From: Rachycentron canadum
Taxonomy: Eukaryota > Chordata > Actinopteri > Carangiformes > Rachycentridae
Assembly: GCA_038496675.1 (NCBI GenBank)
Contig: CM076655.1
Location: 22,843,758-22,907,757, forward strand
Length of the DNA: 64,000 nt
Direction of reading: 5' to 3'
A model generated the notes under the pieces. The model made no database searches. It was not told the origin of the DNA and saw only the letters and a list, made by a program, of their open reading frames with translations. Of the stretch, positions 45,821 to 58,660 are shown one piece after another. Each line of letters starts with the position of its first letter. The first letter of the stretch is position 1. A program made the position numbers and the translations under genes.

Positions 45821-48720
45821 TGTGTTCACACAATGCCACCTCCTGTTTTTCTTCCCCCCATCACCTTCAGCAGCCTCACAGGAACACGGGCGAAGTGGCA
45901 CCTCGAGCGTCACAGTATCAACATCGAGGACATGAAAATACTTGGTGATGAAAATGTTCTACATTTAAATAATCAGGTTTAAATATGCAAAGATATGCAG
46001 AGGCATAATTCTCACCTGCAGGTTGAGTGTTGAGTAATCACTGAAACAAAGTCTAATCTTATGACAAAGGAGAGAAATTCCCTTCTTAGAGAGGCCACTA
46101 CAGTGATGTTTAATACAGTAACAACAGCGCTGCTGTTAATGGGAGACATGGGAGAGTCTGACTAGTGATCACACAGGTGTAAGAGCACCTTGCATGTGTT
46201 TTAGTTTGGTTTAGAAGTAATATATATGGAAATATTTTTTCATTGACCTGCATTTTTCTATTTTCTGCAGTTGGTTAAAGCCAAAACTCATAAAATTTTA
46301 ATCACATCTAATTAAAAATTGTATGTTATTTAGTGCAGAGCAGAGCAATGGCAGCCGGAGTTGGAGCTTATGTTGTAGGATCCATGTTTTAGTGCTACGA
46401 ACTGTAGAGAAACACAAGCACGCTCCCTCTAACATCACCTGTATGTGACAGAAATTATTTATTGACTCAACTGTGACAAGGACTTTCACTTTTCACAATA
46501 GAGAGCTGTGGAGTCAAAGATGGTTTGGAACCAGCACCTTTCGTATGAATTTTCCAATGAATTTTCTCACATCAACAAACTTAATAAAACTCACAATAAA
46601 ATTTACATATTCAGTTAAAGAGCAGGTGTATGTTTCACACAGTAAGTTCTGGCTCCAGGGAACAGGAAGATGCTGACTCCTACAGAGGCCTATGTCTTTA
46701 TGTTTCAGCTTCAGTTCTTTGTGTCAACAGGTGTTTTGCATGTTGACTTCAGTCATGATATAAAATACACGTTTAGTGAGCTTTTGTTTCACTCCACAGA
46801 AAAAAGTTACATACTTATCCACTAGAGACGAGAGTTAACATTGGTGTAGATGCCGCTGCTGGGGGCAGCTATTTAATATAGTTTGATGCTGAACTTGCAA
46901 CATTTCTTCTAGAAATCAAACAGCTGTTGAAGCTAACACTAGCTATGTAGCAATAGCTAAACTTACAAATAGGTCCTTGAAGGGTGCCTAAACATGAGCT
47001 CATGCCTTGCAAACGTTTACAATGTGTCACACAGCCGAGTGGACGTAGACGTTCAGGCATAAAGGAAACTTGCACAGCCTCCATGCACGAGACATTTTTA
47101 TAGCCCTAAGCAATGACTGTGTGAATGAATGAATTTATGTGAAACAGCGCCACAGAGAACTGAGAGAGGAGATGGACAGAATTAAAAAAATACATGATTT
47201 AACTTCAGTCTTACAGTTCAGTGATTGACCTCAGCTGAGTGGATATTAGCTGCGCTTGGTTGCAATATGTTGCCCAAAGACTTACAGTTTTTCCGATATT
47301 AATTTAGTTCAATTTTCTGAGACATTTCCAAACTTACGAGTCAATTTAAACCTGTCGCTCCCTGGGTTATCAAGTCCCTTTTTTCTCAGGAATAAAAGAA
47401 TTCGAAAGGTAAATTCTTCACATCGTCAGTGAATCATCTTTTTTTTCTGCTCCCTGCTTCAATCACGAACACTTTCTCCACAGCCTCTCGTAGCTCAGAC
47501 TGGAACTGTCCGCCGCGCAGGCCCAGATAATGACTTTTGTGATATGAATAAATGACAGCGGGCTCTTTCTTCTTCCTCACCTCTGGAGGATGTGAGTCCT
47601 GTCACAGCTCTTGTCCTGGAGCGCAGCCTGGGCTGTAATGAGCACCGCCGCATGGTGACGATGTTATCATCCAGCTCCGGGGGAGGTTTCAGAGGAGTAA
47701 TCTAGGTCTGTGCTCCCTCAGCCCTCTTTCATCCTCACTGATGACTAATTAGGCCCCACAGGTAAAAGGCCTTACCAGGTATCTTAGGAGGAAGCAGCCA
47801 GTGGTGGAAAACCTGAGGATATCAATCTTCCCGTGGCTCCTTTTTGACCTGCACCGGTTGTTGTTTTGAGTTACACACCACGTAGGCAGCTAATTTGTCC
47901 TTAAACGAGAGTCATGTATTTTTCACACGTGAGTGTACTTCCCTCTCATTATCTCTGCTCTTGCAAACCCTAATTAGCTTGCAGAAGGTCACCTCACCTC
48001 TGTGGTGTGAAACAATGCAGGGATACACTTCATTGGTTCTGCTTTAGCACACCCACGCACACTCTTACATAAGCATTTATATATACACAAATATATAGAG
48101 AGAGTGAATGAGGTACCTAAAGACACTGGATGTAAAATAAACATAACTAAACTTGGCTGTGCTGCCAGGTGATACCACGTGAAGACAAAGGCACAAAAAA
48201 AGGAATCATGAAGTTTGGATGATTTTAGAAAAACTACATGAGGAACTGACCATATGGTTGTACAGTTAGATTTTTTCTTGTGAGTCTTTTTTGTCAACTC
48301 TTAGTCAAGAAGCTTGAAGCATAAACAGGGGGTCTGGTTGGTGAGAGAAAGTGAAGGGAGGGGCGACGTGGCGGCTTATAAAAGCACTTGTGTGAATATG
48401 GCTGGATGTTACTGGTCAGATATTGATGAATGGGCCACTGGATGGTGACGCACGAATGAAGCAGCTGATTCTTATTAGCTAACAGAAGGTGCAGATTATT
48501 GTTTATATCCATATATTGAATGTGAAATAAATATACGTATGAATTAATATTATATATCTGCATACAAACCTATGACAAATTGGGACAATTTCAACATATT
48601 GGTCCAGCTCATGCAAATATGTATGAATGTTTATGTTGTTGATCTCAAAGCCTGTCAATATAAATTTATATTATATATGTAAATGTAAAAGGTAGACATG
48701 TTTGTTTTATAACAGGGTTA
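45456..48720. other. Non-coding stretch with a possible conserved island
   Basis: No supported gene. It holds a (TG)18 microsatellite. The segment 47450-47790 is GC-rich, non-repetitive and contains homeobox-type cores (CTAATTAG), so it is a candidate conserved non-coding element. Confidence 0.55.
45781..45816 (+). repeat. (TG)18 microsatellite
   Basis: A perfect TG array; all open frames across it come from the repeat. Confidence 0.97.
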
Positions 48721-48724
48721 TTGT

Positions 48725-49108
48725 ATTGAAGTTATATTGTATTGAAGTCTTAAAGTCTATGTGAAAATGTCCCTACTTCTCCCTTGATTTATTAGCTCAG
48801 TAAACGTTTTCTTAATGAGTTTATGGTCTCAGTCTCTAGTTTTAAGTCTTCAATACAACATGATGTTAGTTTTTTAAATGATGGTCCCATTTAGAGGAAA
48901 ATAGACCATAAAGCAGGGTGTGAATTAGGGCGTGGCTACTGTGTGACTGAGAGTCTGTAACAGAAATGGCGACCTGCTGGAGAAAGCTCTGTGAAGATAT
49001 GGTTTCTTATGGTTTAAAAAAAACCAAAATGGCGACGGCCAAATTACAAACATGAGGCTTCATAACCCACCGCGACGTCACCCATTGGTTTGTGAACTGC
49101 AGTTGACA
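48725..49108 (+). repeat. Dispersed family 1, copy e
   Basis: It begins inside the family (TTGTATTGAAG duplicated in tandem), then TTGATTTATTAGCTCAGTAA, GAGTTTATGGTCTCAGTCTC, ATTTAGAGGAAAATAGACC, AGGGCGTGGCTACTGTGTG, ATGGCGACGGCCAAATTAC, GAGGCTTCATAACCC and GTCACCCATTGGTTTGTGAA. The 5' outer part is missing. Confidence 0.87.
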
Positions 49109-50505
49109 CTTGTTGGGGTTGTTATATTCAATAACTCAGGAAGTGGAGGTTGTGACCATGTTTCCTGCAACTTTGCTGGTTAGCAAAGGCATAAAACCAC
49201 GAGGCTTTAATTCTATAGCTGTATCTCCATATAGTTGATCTAATATATGCTGATCTAATAATTTACCAGACAGAAATAGCTTAGTTAAAAAAATTGCTGT
49301 GACAAACCAGCTGGGCACAGTGCGACATTGTCCTGAGGAAAATCATTGATGCCCGACCAGAGCAACATCCTGACTGCTGTTTCCCCGTCTTCCCCACAGG
49401 TGTATTCCTGTCAAAAAGCAAAGGTGGTTCACTGGAGTGGATAAGACACACTTCCTTGTCCCTCTGGGCCTTCGTTACCTCCTTCGAGAACATTGTAATT
49501 GCAGAAGGATTTCTTCATCACTGGTAGACATTTTGGACAGAAACACTGGGAACACTTTGGTTACGCCACCGCTTCAGCCTGTGACATCCTAATTGTACTT
49601 TAATGAAGTGGTGGGATGATTGGACGCTGGGGGATATTAGCATGAAATTTTAATATTTGGCAGTTTTAATGAAAAAGATGTTTTGCACTTAGATCTTGCA
49701 TGAGTCTAATACCTTGTGGGAGATTTGCTGTACAGCATGTCTAGGTCAGTATTTATTGGACCACAGGGAACAGAACCAGGACTTGTTCTCTTCTGCAGAG
49801 TGTTTGTAAAGATAAAAAATACATGTGGTTTGCTTTAATGAGTAATGCTCAGAGAGCAGGATGATAAATGGTGCCACATATCAGCATCATCAAGTCATTG
49901 TGTGCGTGGGTTTGTGTAGAAAACATGATGTGCCTTTTATGACTTTGGTCTTTGAGCACATTACCACATGATGGTGAGAAAACATAATACATAATAGTTC
50001 TGTAAGAGCGATTGAAGGAATAATCACCACACACACTAATGAAGCTTTACTTGGCTTTATCCTAACATACTTACGTGCACACAAACAACAAGCACATCAT
50101 AAATCTCTTTTTTGCCCTCTTGAAATCATGTTTATGCACTTGTCTGCAACAGGAAATGCATTGTGATAGAAATGCACTGCTGGTTGAGGCTGGTTTTATG
50201 GAACGTATCTGCAATGTCACAAGTGATTCAGGCTGAATTTATCTGCATAATCTCATCACACAACATATTTAATTTGTTTTGCTTTAGTATCTATCAGAGC
50301 AAATGAAGCACGATTAATATTCTTATGGTTGTGTTGGTTAAGGTGTTGGAGGTTTTGTTTACTTTGCCAAAAAGTATTTTTGTTGCCTAAACCTAACCAC
50401 CCTTGAATCCCGCTCAAACAGCAGATAACAAGTAGCAACAGGGCGAATCTGAAATACTCTGTGCACACCTCGAAATGTAAGTGTATATTCAATATTAGGG
50501 CTGTG

Positions 50506-50525
50506 GGTTAGGGTTAGGGTTAGGT
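50506..50525 (+). repeat. Short interstitial telomere-like repeat
   Basis: Three TTAGGG units within GGTTAGGGTTAGGGTTAGGT. Too short to imply a chromosome end or fusion. Confidence 0.85.
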
Positions 50526-52730
50526 TGGGCCATCACACCACACAAATATACGTTAGACATATCTACACAAAGGTTTATGTCACAAAGTTCCTGTAGAGAG
50601 AGTGCGAACTAAATCTGATTCGAAACACAGGATGGGAGTTTAACACAAACATGATATGTCTGTACTGAGTGGAAGTGAAACATAATACTTCCTCCCAAAT
50701 CATTATCCTTCCACTGTAGTTGGATGTAGGCAAGTTGGCTCCAGGTGTTTCTACGGTGGCCAACAAGGACAAACACGCTGCAATTATTATGTTATTATGT
50801 CCAGGCGGTTCCACTTAGTGCTCCCTTCAGAGGCCTAGAGGACTTTCATTGTGTTGTATGTAAATGAAGTGTTTCCTGTTGCATTTTTGGGGGGAACTTT
50901 TGTGTTTTTGTTTTCACCACATTTCCACTGTTGTATTTGTTTTACTTTAATTAAACTGTTTTTGAGTCAGTGTCATTTCTGTATTTGCAGCTTGTGTTTT
51001 GTTGTTTTGCCCTTTTCAGCCACTGTGGATTTCACTTTAGTTAATTGTGTTGATGCTACTTGTGTACTTTTACAGTAAATAAACACAAATCTCCCAACCT
51101 CTCTGAATACTGTATTAGTACAGATGTATTCAAGGTTGAACATGCTTCCATTTCTATAGCTGCCACTTTCCTATTTCAGACCAGTGTAAACATGATTTTT
51201 ATAGAAATCGCGTCAGTAGAAAAGTTTTGCTCATTCATTCTGGTCACTACTGTGAAACTAGCAGAACCTTGGTGTCCAATGAAAACCACACATCTCAAAA
51301 TTTGGTGATTTTGGACCATGTTTAATGTGTCAACATGTCATCTTATCTCATTGTGTATTACTAATATGAATAAAAATACTGTAGCATGACAGTGTGGAGA
51401 TTTCCTCCTGTGCACATACAATCAAATGTCATGCAAATACATTTGTTTGATATTTTTGTGAATTTATTCCTCTGTCACAAATCCAAACTATTGCAGATGT
51501 TTACTTATAGTAGGCAATATAAACTATACCAACTCTATGGCAGACTTTCTGTGTGAGGCCCAGGGTAATCAAATTTTAGATTTATTTTAGATTGATGGTC
51601 TCCATGTTGTTTCAGATGAGTTTCAGATGAGTTTCTGCTGCTTAAGAACAAACAAGAACAGCATAACACTTGGATTTTCTTCTTCATTATTATTCCATTA
51701 TAATGGAAAAAAATTATGAATCCAGATGTCTGCTGGTTGCAAAATGTCATTATCTCAGTGGACAAAATAGGAAATAATGGGCAGGGAAATTTAATAATGA
51801 ACACCTATTTTATTGGGAAGCTGAGGCGGAGAGCGACACAGCAGATTTACTCTGCAGCTTCCTCATGAATGTCTGGGGAAAATATAATACATATAAAAAA
51901 GAGAATATAATAGAGAAAAAATATAAAAATGCATGTATGCCACAAAGAATTAGAGTCATGTAGATTGGAGGTGATCAGCTTGGTGCGTCTCATTTGTCGA
52001 CACATCAGGATCCCACATGGAAATCCTCAGGGAGCGAGCACAGTAAATTAATGGTGTTTTTCTAAGATAGGAACTTGCATGCGGTGCATTGACTTTCCAG
52101 GCAATTATGACAAAACTTGATGTATTGGCCCCAAGTTTACATTATGTGAGGGGCTAGTGTCACCACATGTACTGAATATAATCCTTAAATCCTCTTAATG
52201 TTTCCTCTTTGACAGGAAACATAACAAGCGGTTCAGGTCTGTACTGGGAGCGTTACCCTGCAATGGAAATTTCATTTAAAACCATTAGGTACTGTAAGAC
52301 ACAGTAACACTGTAAGACACTGGGGATTTTGTTGCCACGTACTCATGATATCCAGGCTCATTATAAATTACCTTCAGCTACCAGAATCGCATTTAGCCTG
52401 GAGTTTAAGTCAGTTGTTGTATCTAAAGAATCCCGTTTTGAAGAACAATAATTAGCCTAATACATGTCCGTATAGATCAAATCAAAATCCAATGAAAGTC
52501 ATTCAAACAAATGTGTCATTTATTTATTTTAGTTTTTTACAGTTGGGATTAGTTGTGAGGGGGGCCCAGGCAATGAAGCCCATCGAATAACTCCTGAACC
52601 CCCAGCACATGAAGACTCTCCAGAAATGCTACAATTTACAGATGTTCCCTGAATGCCTCACATCAAGGCAAACGGTTGATGCCCCAAACATTTTCCTGGT
52701 TTGCCTCACCTTACTGTGCGACTCACTTAC

Positions 52731-52771
52731 CTCATGAATTTGCACAGAATTTCACAGCAGTGTTCGAGGTT
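52731..52771 (-). other. Candidate orphan micro-exon (41 nt)
   Basis: On the minus strand an acceptor with a branch-like TCTAATC and a pyrimidine tract ending TCAAATCTTCTCAG precedes 41 nt that end in GAG followed by GTAAGTGAGT, a near-perfect donor. Only one frame is open (NLEHCCEILCKFM); the others stop. I recognise no protein and found no partner exon, so it may belong to a gene extending beyond the window, a non-coding transcript, or be chance. Confidence 0.2.
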
Positions 52772-55700
52772 CTGAGAAGATTTGAGAAGATTAGATGAGA
52801 AGACTTTCGGTGACTGTGAAATTTATTCCGGCGTCATCATGTGGTTTATGTTTGAAGGAAACAGCTGCAGCATTGATGCTATACATTTCAGTACAGACAT
52901 TTAGGTCCCTTTAGTTAATGACCACATACCAGAGCTAATTAGCAAATGTTAACATGCTAAACCAAGATAATCGGCATGGTGAACAATACATTGGCTGAAC
53001 ATCAGGAAGTTACCCTTTTTATTTGCTTGTTGTCATTAGCCTTTAAATGAGGGCCCTAATTACCACCTCATGGCTGTAAACTCTTAGTCTCACTCATGGT
53101 TCTGTCGCCTCCTGTCTGATGAGTCAATGTTGTCATGAGCTGCATTAGGTTTCACATATGTTGGATTAATAAGCTACGAGGAAATACTTGAAAACAGCTC
53201 AGACTTCAACTTTCTTGTCAGAAGCTTCTTAGAAACTTAGTGCGAGAAAGAGAAGATTGTTTTTTACTTTAAATTCTGCTGTTGTTCTTGAACTTTGTTC
53301 AAAACTTTATAAAGAGGGCATTTGCTATGCATGCATATTAAATGCTGTATATCCTTTCTGATTGGTCCTATAAAGGTACAGAGAGCAATTATTACACCCT
53401 GACAACCTATCTTTATGCCAAGGCAGCAATTAGAGTATGGAACGATGAGGAGCACAAAAAAGGTGCACAAGGTGCATGTGCAATTATGGTTTGCTACTTG
53501 GCACAGCAGGCACTCATCTGTAAGGTCACCAAACACAGCAATCACACATCACAGCGATTCTCACATTCACAGCTGCTGAGGAAGAACAACACCAATGTGA
53601 TGTTGCAACGAGATGCATTGAGATGATAATGTGACAAGAAAAATACAGGCTTCTGGAGTTTGTGTGAGCCAGATGTGACCTTTAGCTCCGTCATGTATGA
53701 GCTGAATCTGTAATCAACAAGTCGCCTCTTCAGCTCCGCAGGTGGAGATTATAAACATCACACATGACGTCACTTTGGCTTTTTTTCTCCCACAGTTTGA
53801 ATCACTGAACTTATCAGAACTAATTCACAATCAGTGTAAATGTAAAGTCCTATACTTAGGAGCTTTGTTTATGTTGGACGATTCGGCTGTGCCTGACTTA
53901 GATCCAGTGCCGATACAGGAAGTATCATATCATTTATGTAGAGATGCATCCAGTTTTAATGTGGGAGTTTGGTTCTTGTCACAGACCTACATGTTTAACA
54001 TTAATGTTTGTCTTTTGTCCAGGTCTCTGACCTTAATGTTACTATGACTGTCTAATTTTGTCTAAGTGCCATTATTTAGCCACTAATATAAAACTCACAG
54101 ACCAAACATCCCCAAAACCAATGGTGCTACCACTTCAGCAGTGTTGTGGTGAGCTTGGGTGTTTTATTTATTTATTTTTTTGGCATTGTGATGTTAATGG
54201 ATCAGTGACAAAACAGAAACAACAGATTAGGAGAGCAAAGTCCAGCCGACCACGAATCGGACCGGGATTTTAAAATAATGAGGAATGTGTTTTATCCTCT
54301 TGGCTATTTGTTCCCTGCTATGAGGAGCAAGACTTGAATTGATCATGGTGATGACATTATAGTAAAACTCTGAGCACCAAAGTCACAAAATTGTGAAGCC
54401 ACAGCCTTTTGAAATCTTACATGTATTAAATGGAAATAGCTTTACTGTGTAAAATAACAGTGATAATGAGAGTTGAGACGTGGCCCAGAGGAAATATTGT
54501 ACACAGACAAACAAAAAAAGAGAAAAAACAAAATGTAATACCTGGAATATGAACTTCAGATATAATTTTGTCATAATAATATTACAATAAAAAAAAAAAA
54601 CAAAGCACCAGATTAGCTGCATCAGCTCTGATCCACTTAAGGGGCAAAAGTCTTTTTAAAAAAGTTTTAACTGTGTTTCCTGTGCAGCTGCTGTCGCCCA
54701 CACTGAAAAGTGATCTCTGGAAGGGGAGGTGAAGAACACAATAACAATGAGACAGCAAACTGCAGCACTCAGCGTGTCACAAATATAGTTTTGTGGTGAT
54801 GCACAAAACTATTGTTCGTCGCCACGAACTGTTATTTAACTCATTGAGCAGCTGCATGTGAGGATCTTAACTGAGACGCTCTTTGTTACAGAGAGCACCG
54901 TGTCGTGATGAGTGAGTCAGCACCCTGCAATAAAGGCCGCAACCAAGTCCAGAGTGACTCTGCTGTGGGTTTGGCAGGTTGTCCGGACTGTCGGGAGGGA
55001 ACAAGGCACCTGGTCTGATCCATCTGTCTCCGGATCAGGTCATCCAAAAAAAAAAAAATTGAGGGAAAGATGCTGGATGAGCTGACGGGAAACAGGGAGG
55101 CATGGGGGAAGCTTTACCGGCTGCCAACTTGGCGAAACAACAGCAGCACTGCAGTGAAACACATCTGTGTGTCCATGTGGTCATTCACACAGCAAGAAGA
55201 GGATGGTGAACAGGATCCGCGGTTTACTTCTCCAACTGCATCAGGAATTAGCACATCATTTTGAATATTAAATATGGATGAGATTATTAATGCATATGCT
55301 CGCTGCTTCTGAGTGAGCGCTCCATTAATTAACCCCCACCCCTGTTACCAACTGTATTGGCTGCCGGTGGTGGGTGTTGAGTTGCAGATGGCAGGGGAGC
55401 CTTTGGGAGCCTGTTGTGAGCTATTTGGAGCTGCTGCGTCGGCGAGGTTACGCTTCCACTGAGTTCCCAGGTCTTCGTAAGAGCTGCAAGTTTTCTCAGG
55501 AAACCAATAAACAGGTGCTAAATATACAATAAGAGCAAACGGGGCTCGAGAACTTTCTGCAGAAACTGATGATTGCCTCTTTTTTTTTTTTTTTTTTCTT
55601 TGCTTGTGTATAAAGGATTTCATGTTGCTGTCATAGAGGACATTTTCTTTTTCTAAATGAAGCAGAGACTGTCCAAAGATCCAGATGGCTTTCAACCTCG

Positions 55701-56467
55701 CTCCTCTCCAGGGAATCTGTGTGTTGTACAGAAACACTGATGTAATGTTTGAGGGCCAGTTCTGGAGTTGCAAATGTTCCCATTGATGGAAAAAAGCAGC
55801 CACTGTCAAAAAAGAGCAAACTAAACACATACATAATACGATAAAACACACTTTGGTCCATGAGAGGTTTATCCACGCTCAAAAAGATGTTACACAGAGT
55901 TTGCTTTTACAGGCCACATTTGTTTTTAAGGTTTTGTTTTCATTTTCTTTCGGCTGTGAGCCCAATTAGCAGTTTCTTTTCCAGCATCTGCAGAGGCTCC
56001 TCACCTTCTGTTTTTGTCTACTTACAGGAGCAGAAGATAAATATATATATTTTTTTCTTTTTTGGAAAGATGAGTACTGTACTTCACACACGGGCAGAAA
56101 TCCCCACATGCATCTGTGGAGCTGAGAAAGAAGAGGTTCTCTCCAGTTTCAGGGCTTAATGTACTTCAGCAGTTCTGTCAATTGAGCGGAGACCTGCAGT
56201 CATGTGGGTTTCCACTTCTATGACTCCCACAGAGACTCCTCTTACATCTGAGGCCACATTTCATTTCTTTCTTTTTCCATTTTATCCCTTTATTCCATCC
56301 CTTTTTCTTTTGGATAGCATAGCAGTAGAAACAGACGTGCAGCAAATGGCCATGAGGTCACATTTAAAGTTGATTTTACTTCCTGGATAATTTGTTGTGC
56401 TCCGTCGATCGCTTTGTTTATTTTACTTTGTGGCAGTTTTATTTGTGTAACATCACACACTGATCAA

Positions 56468-56640
56468 ACCATAGACTGTCTATAAAAATGGACGTAGACT
56501 CTGGGTCAGTGCCAATGCTGAAGAACCTTAGACCTTCATTATATCTAATGACCATCAGGGGGCGACTCCACTGGTTGGAAAAAGAAGTAAGATTGTATTG
56601 AAGTCTATGGGAAAATGTCCCTTATCTCACTCACTTGCTA
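56468..56640 (+). repeat. Dispersed family 1, copy f (5' part only)
   Basis: It starts CCATAGACTGTCTATAAAAA, then GGACGTAGACTCTGGG, CTAATGACCATCAGGGGGCG, ACTCCACTGGTTGG, AGATTGTATTGAAGTCTATG, and stops near 56640. Like copy a it contains only the proximal half. The CTCF-like CCATCAGGGGGCGA is at 56552-56565. Confidence 0.87.
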
Positions 56641-58394
56641 GATTGAAAAGTCATTTAGATTTATCCTTGGGGGACCATGAACATTTCAGAACCTAGAGAA
56701 ATCTATCCAGTACCGTCCAGTAAAGTCAGGCAACATTATGTTTCTCACAAAACACGCATTCTTTTGCTAATTAGCTATTTAAACATGATTTATAGGAGGC
56801 AGGATTGTGGTTAATAGAGTTTAGAAGGTGTTTCAGATGCTGCATCAACTTGTCAGTGACACAAATTGTTTTCTCATTGAGCAAAGCATTTATCCAACCA
56901 TTATCTTTTACTGTGTTTCCTCCCTGAGACCTTGGGCAGCAAACTAACCAGCCTCTATTGTTCTGTCTTTTGTCAGAAGCCAAATCTTCAGAGCAACTGT
57001 GCAAAGAAAAAAAAAAAAAAAAATCTATCTCACAAGCTTGGTGGTCTGAAAAAATAAAGGGAAACATCTCCCAGCATTGTGTTGCTGGGCAGATTGCAAT
57101 TAGAGACAAGGCTGCTGAACGTAATTGGGTGTGACACATGTTAATAGCCTTTCATTTAGACAAATTTGGATGTACAGTCTACAGCTGGACGGGAGGGCAG
57201 AAATTGGAGTGGATGCTCTTGGAAAACAAGAAGTCATTATGTTGCTGTGCGAACGCCTGCTGCCAAACGTGTGTGAAGTCGGCGCCAGAGGAGCTTCGAG
57301 GTCTGGCTGCTTCCTCGCAAATAAAAGAAATACGAACCAGACTTTTATCAGTGCACCTGCATCTCTGTCAGGGCTTGGAAATTGCATTTGTTTAAATTTT
57401 GAAGGGAGCACTCACTATAAATTACTGCTATTCTTTGTCTCAATAAGACCAGCAGAGGTTTGATGAATGAGGCACAGCTTTTATAGGATAAACTACAGAC
57501 GCATTTAGTGAGTCAACCCTGAGAGGAAATTATCTCAGTGCAGAAAAAGCTGTTCAATAGAGCTTTGGAGCAAACAGGGACAAGAGTACAGATCGTTTCA
57601 AAGGGCAGCTGAGCTTTGACTGGGGAACGGGAAGAGCTAAGGAGGCAAAACAAAGATCTGTAATGTATTCACAGAGAAAATATACTAAGATGATTCCTTC
57701 ATCCTGGTCCTCTTTGACTACAGGACTAATAGAGGAGAAAAAAAACCCCTGATACCAGCAGAAACCTCTAAGAGAGCGAAGAGCTTTAAGATTCATGCCA
57801 TAGCAGTGATTCATCTCCATTCATGCTGCGCTGGGAAATTACGTGTCTGACCCAGTGAAGCTCCTGGAGCAGCAACAATCAAGCTGGTCACCTCTCTCTG
57901 CTGACTTCGACCACACAGGGACCATTGATCTTTATACAGAGATTTCCCCCATGTTTTTATCTCGTAGATATTAACCTTGTTGCTCCAGCAGAGAAGATAT
58001 CATTTAAACTACACTGGTGGTTTGGAGTCTACAGGGGTAAAAACCAATTTGATGAGCTGGAGCAAAACTTCAATTCATCCCCAACAGGCAAAGTGGACAA
58101 GGAACAGGATGTAAGCTGGAGAAAAATAGTTAGAAATGTGATAAAGGAAGCTGATTAAATAAATCGTTTCAACATGTGTTGACAGTCTCATGATATTTGT
58201 TCTTCACCTTTTAACAGATATACTTCTGACTTATTTCACCTATTCTATTCACATTTTAATTAAATTAGACAGATTAAAACCAATTTATTGAGTAAATAAT
58301 TAAGAGTTAATCAGCTAATTTAAGTGGATTTTGAAGCATTCATAAAGGTTTATAACACAGTGTGACGGTTGTAATATATTGGCTAAATATGACT

Positions 58395-58660
58395 TAAAGG
58401 AGCTATAGTTTCTCTCTTGCTACATAGCTAGCATTAGCATTAACAGCTGTTTATTTACCGGTCTAGAGGAAATGTTGTGACCATAGACCAAATAGGCCAT
58501 AAAGCAGGGTCTGCATTAGGCCGTGGCTGCTGTGTAACTGACAGTAATTGACAATCAGGTCAGAGAACAGAGCAGGACAGAGACATATATGGTTTCTACT
58601 TGTTTCAAAAAAACAAGATGGCCGATGGTTGAACTACACACTGATGGTGGGTTGACACTT
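58395..58660 (+). repeat. Composite repeat: short repeat joined to distal half of dispersed family 1 (copy g)
   Basis: The left part (58395-58475) matches 36262-36345. The right part has CATAAAGCAGGGTCTGCATT, AGGCCGTGGCTGCTGTGTAA, AACAAGATGGCCGATGG and GTGGGTTGACACTTG, the distal phrases of family 1. The middle of the family is missing, so it is either a deletion derivative or a different arrangement of shared modules. Confidence 0.75.

Larger units (their letters stand above)
49109..56465. other. Non-coding stretch, 7.3 kb
   Basis: No recognised gene. It contains a short TTAGGG array (50506-50525), a well-formed orphan minus-strand splice unit (52731-52771), and AT-rich single-copy DNA. A partial tandem (ACTGTAAGACAC twice) lies at 52291-52320, a T run at 55580-55598, and balanced-composition sequence at 54900-55260. 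Confidence 0.55.

Noticed and set aside
45656..45982. Several overlapping open frames with Cys-Val or Thr-His strings
   Set aside because: They are translations of the (TG)18 microsatellite.
49390..49590. Acceptor-like TTCCCCACAG followed by about 60 open codons on the + strand
   Set aside because: No donor or partner exon, no codon bias and no known motif.
50506..50525. TTAGGG array as a sign of an internal telomere or chromosome fusion
   Set aside because: Only three units; such short arrays are common by chance or slippage.
55345..55851. 168-residue minus-strand open frame, one of the two longest in the window
   Set aside because: It crosses a poly-A/T run (giving poly-Lys), has no family resemblance and AT-rich codon use; it is most likely chance.
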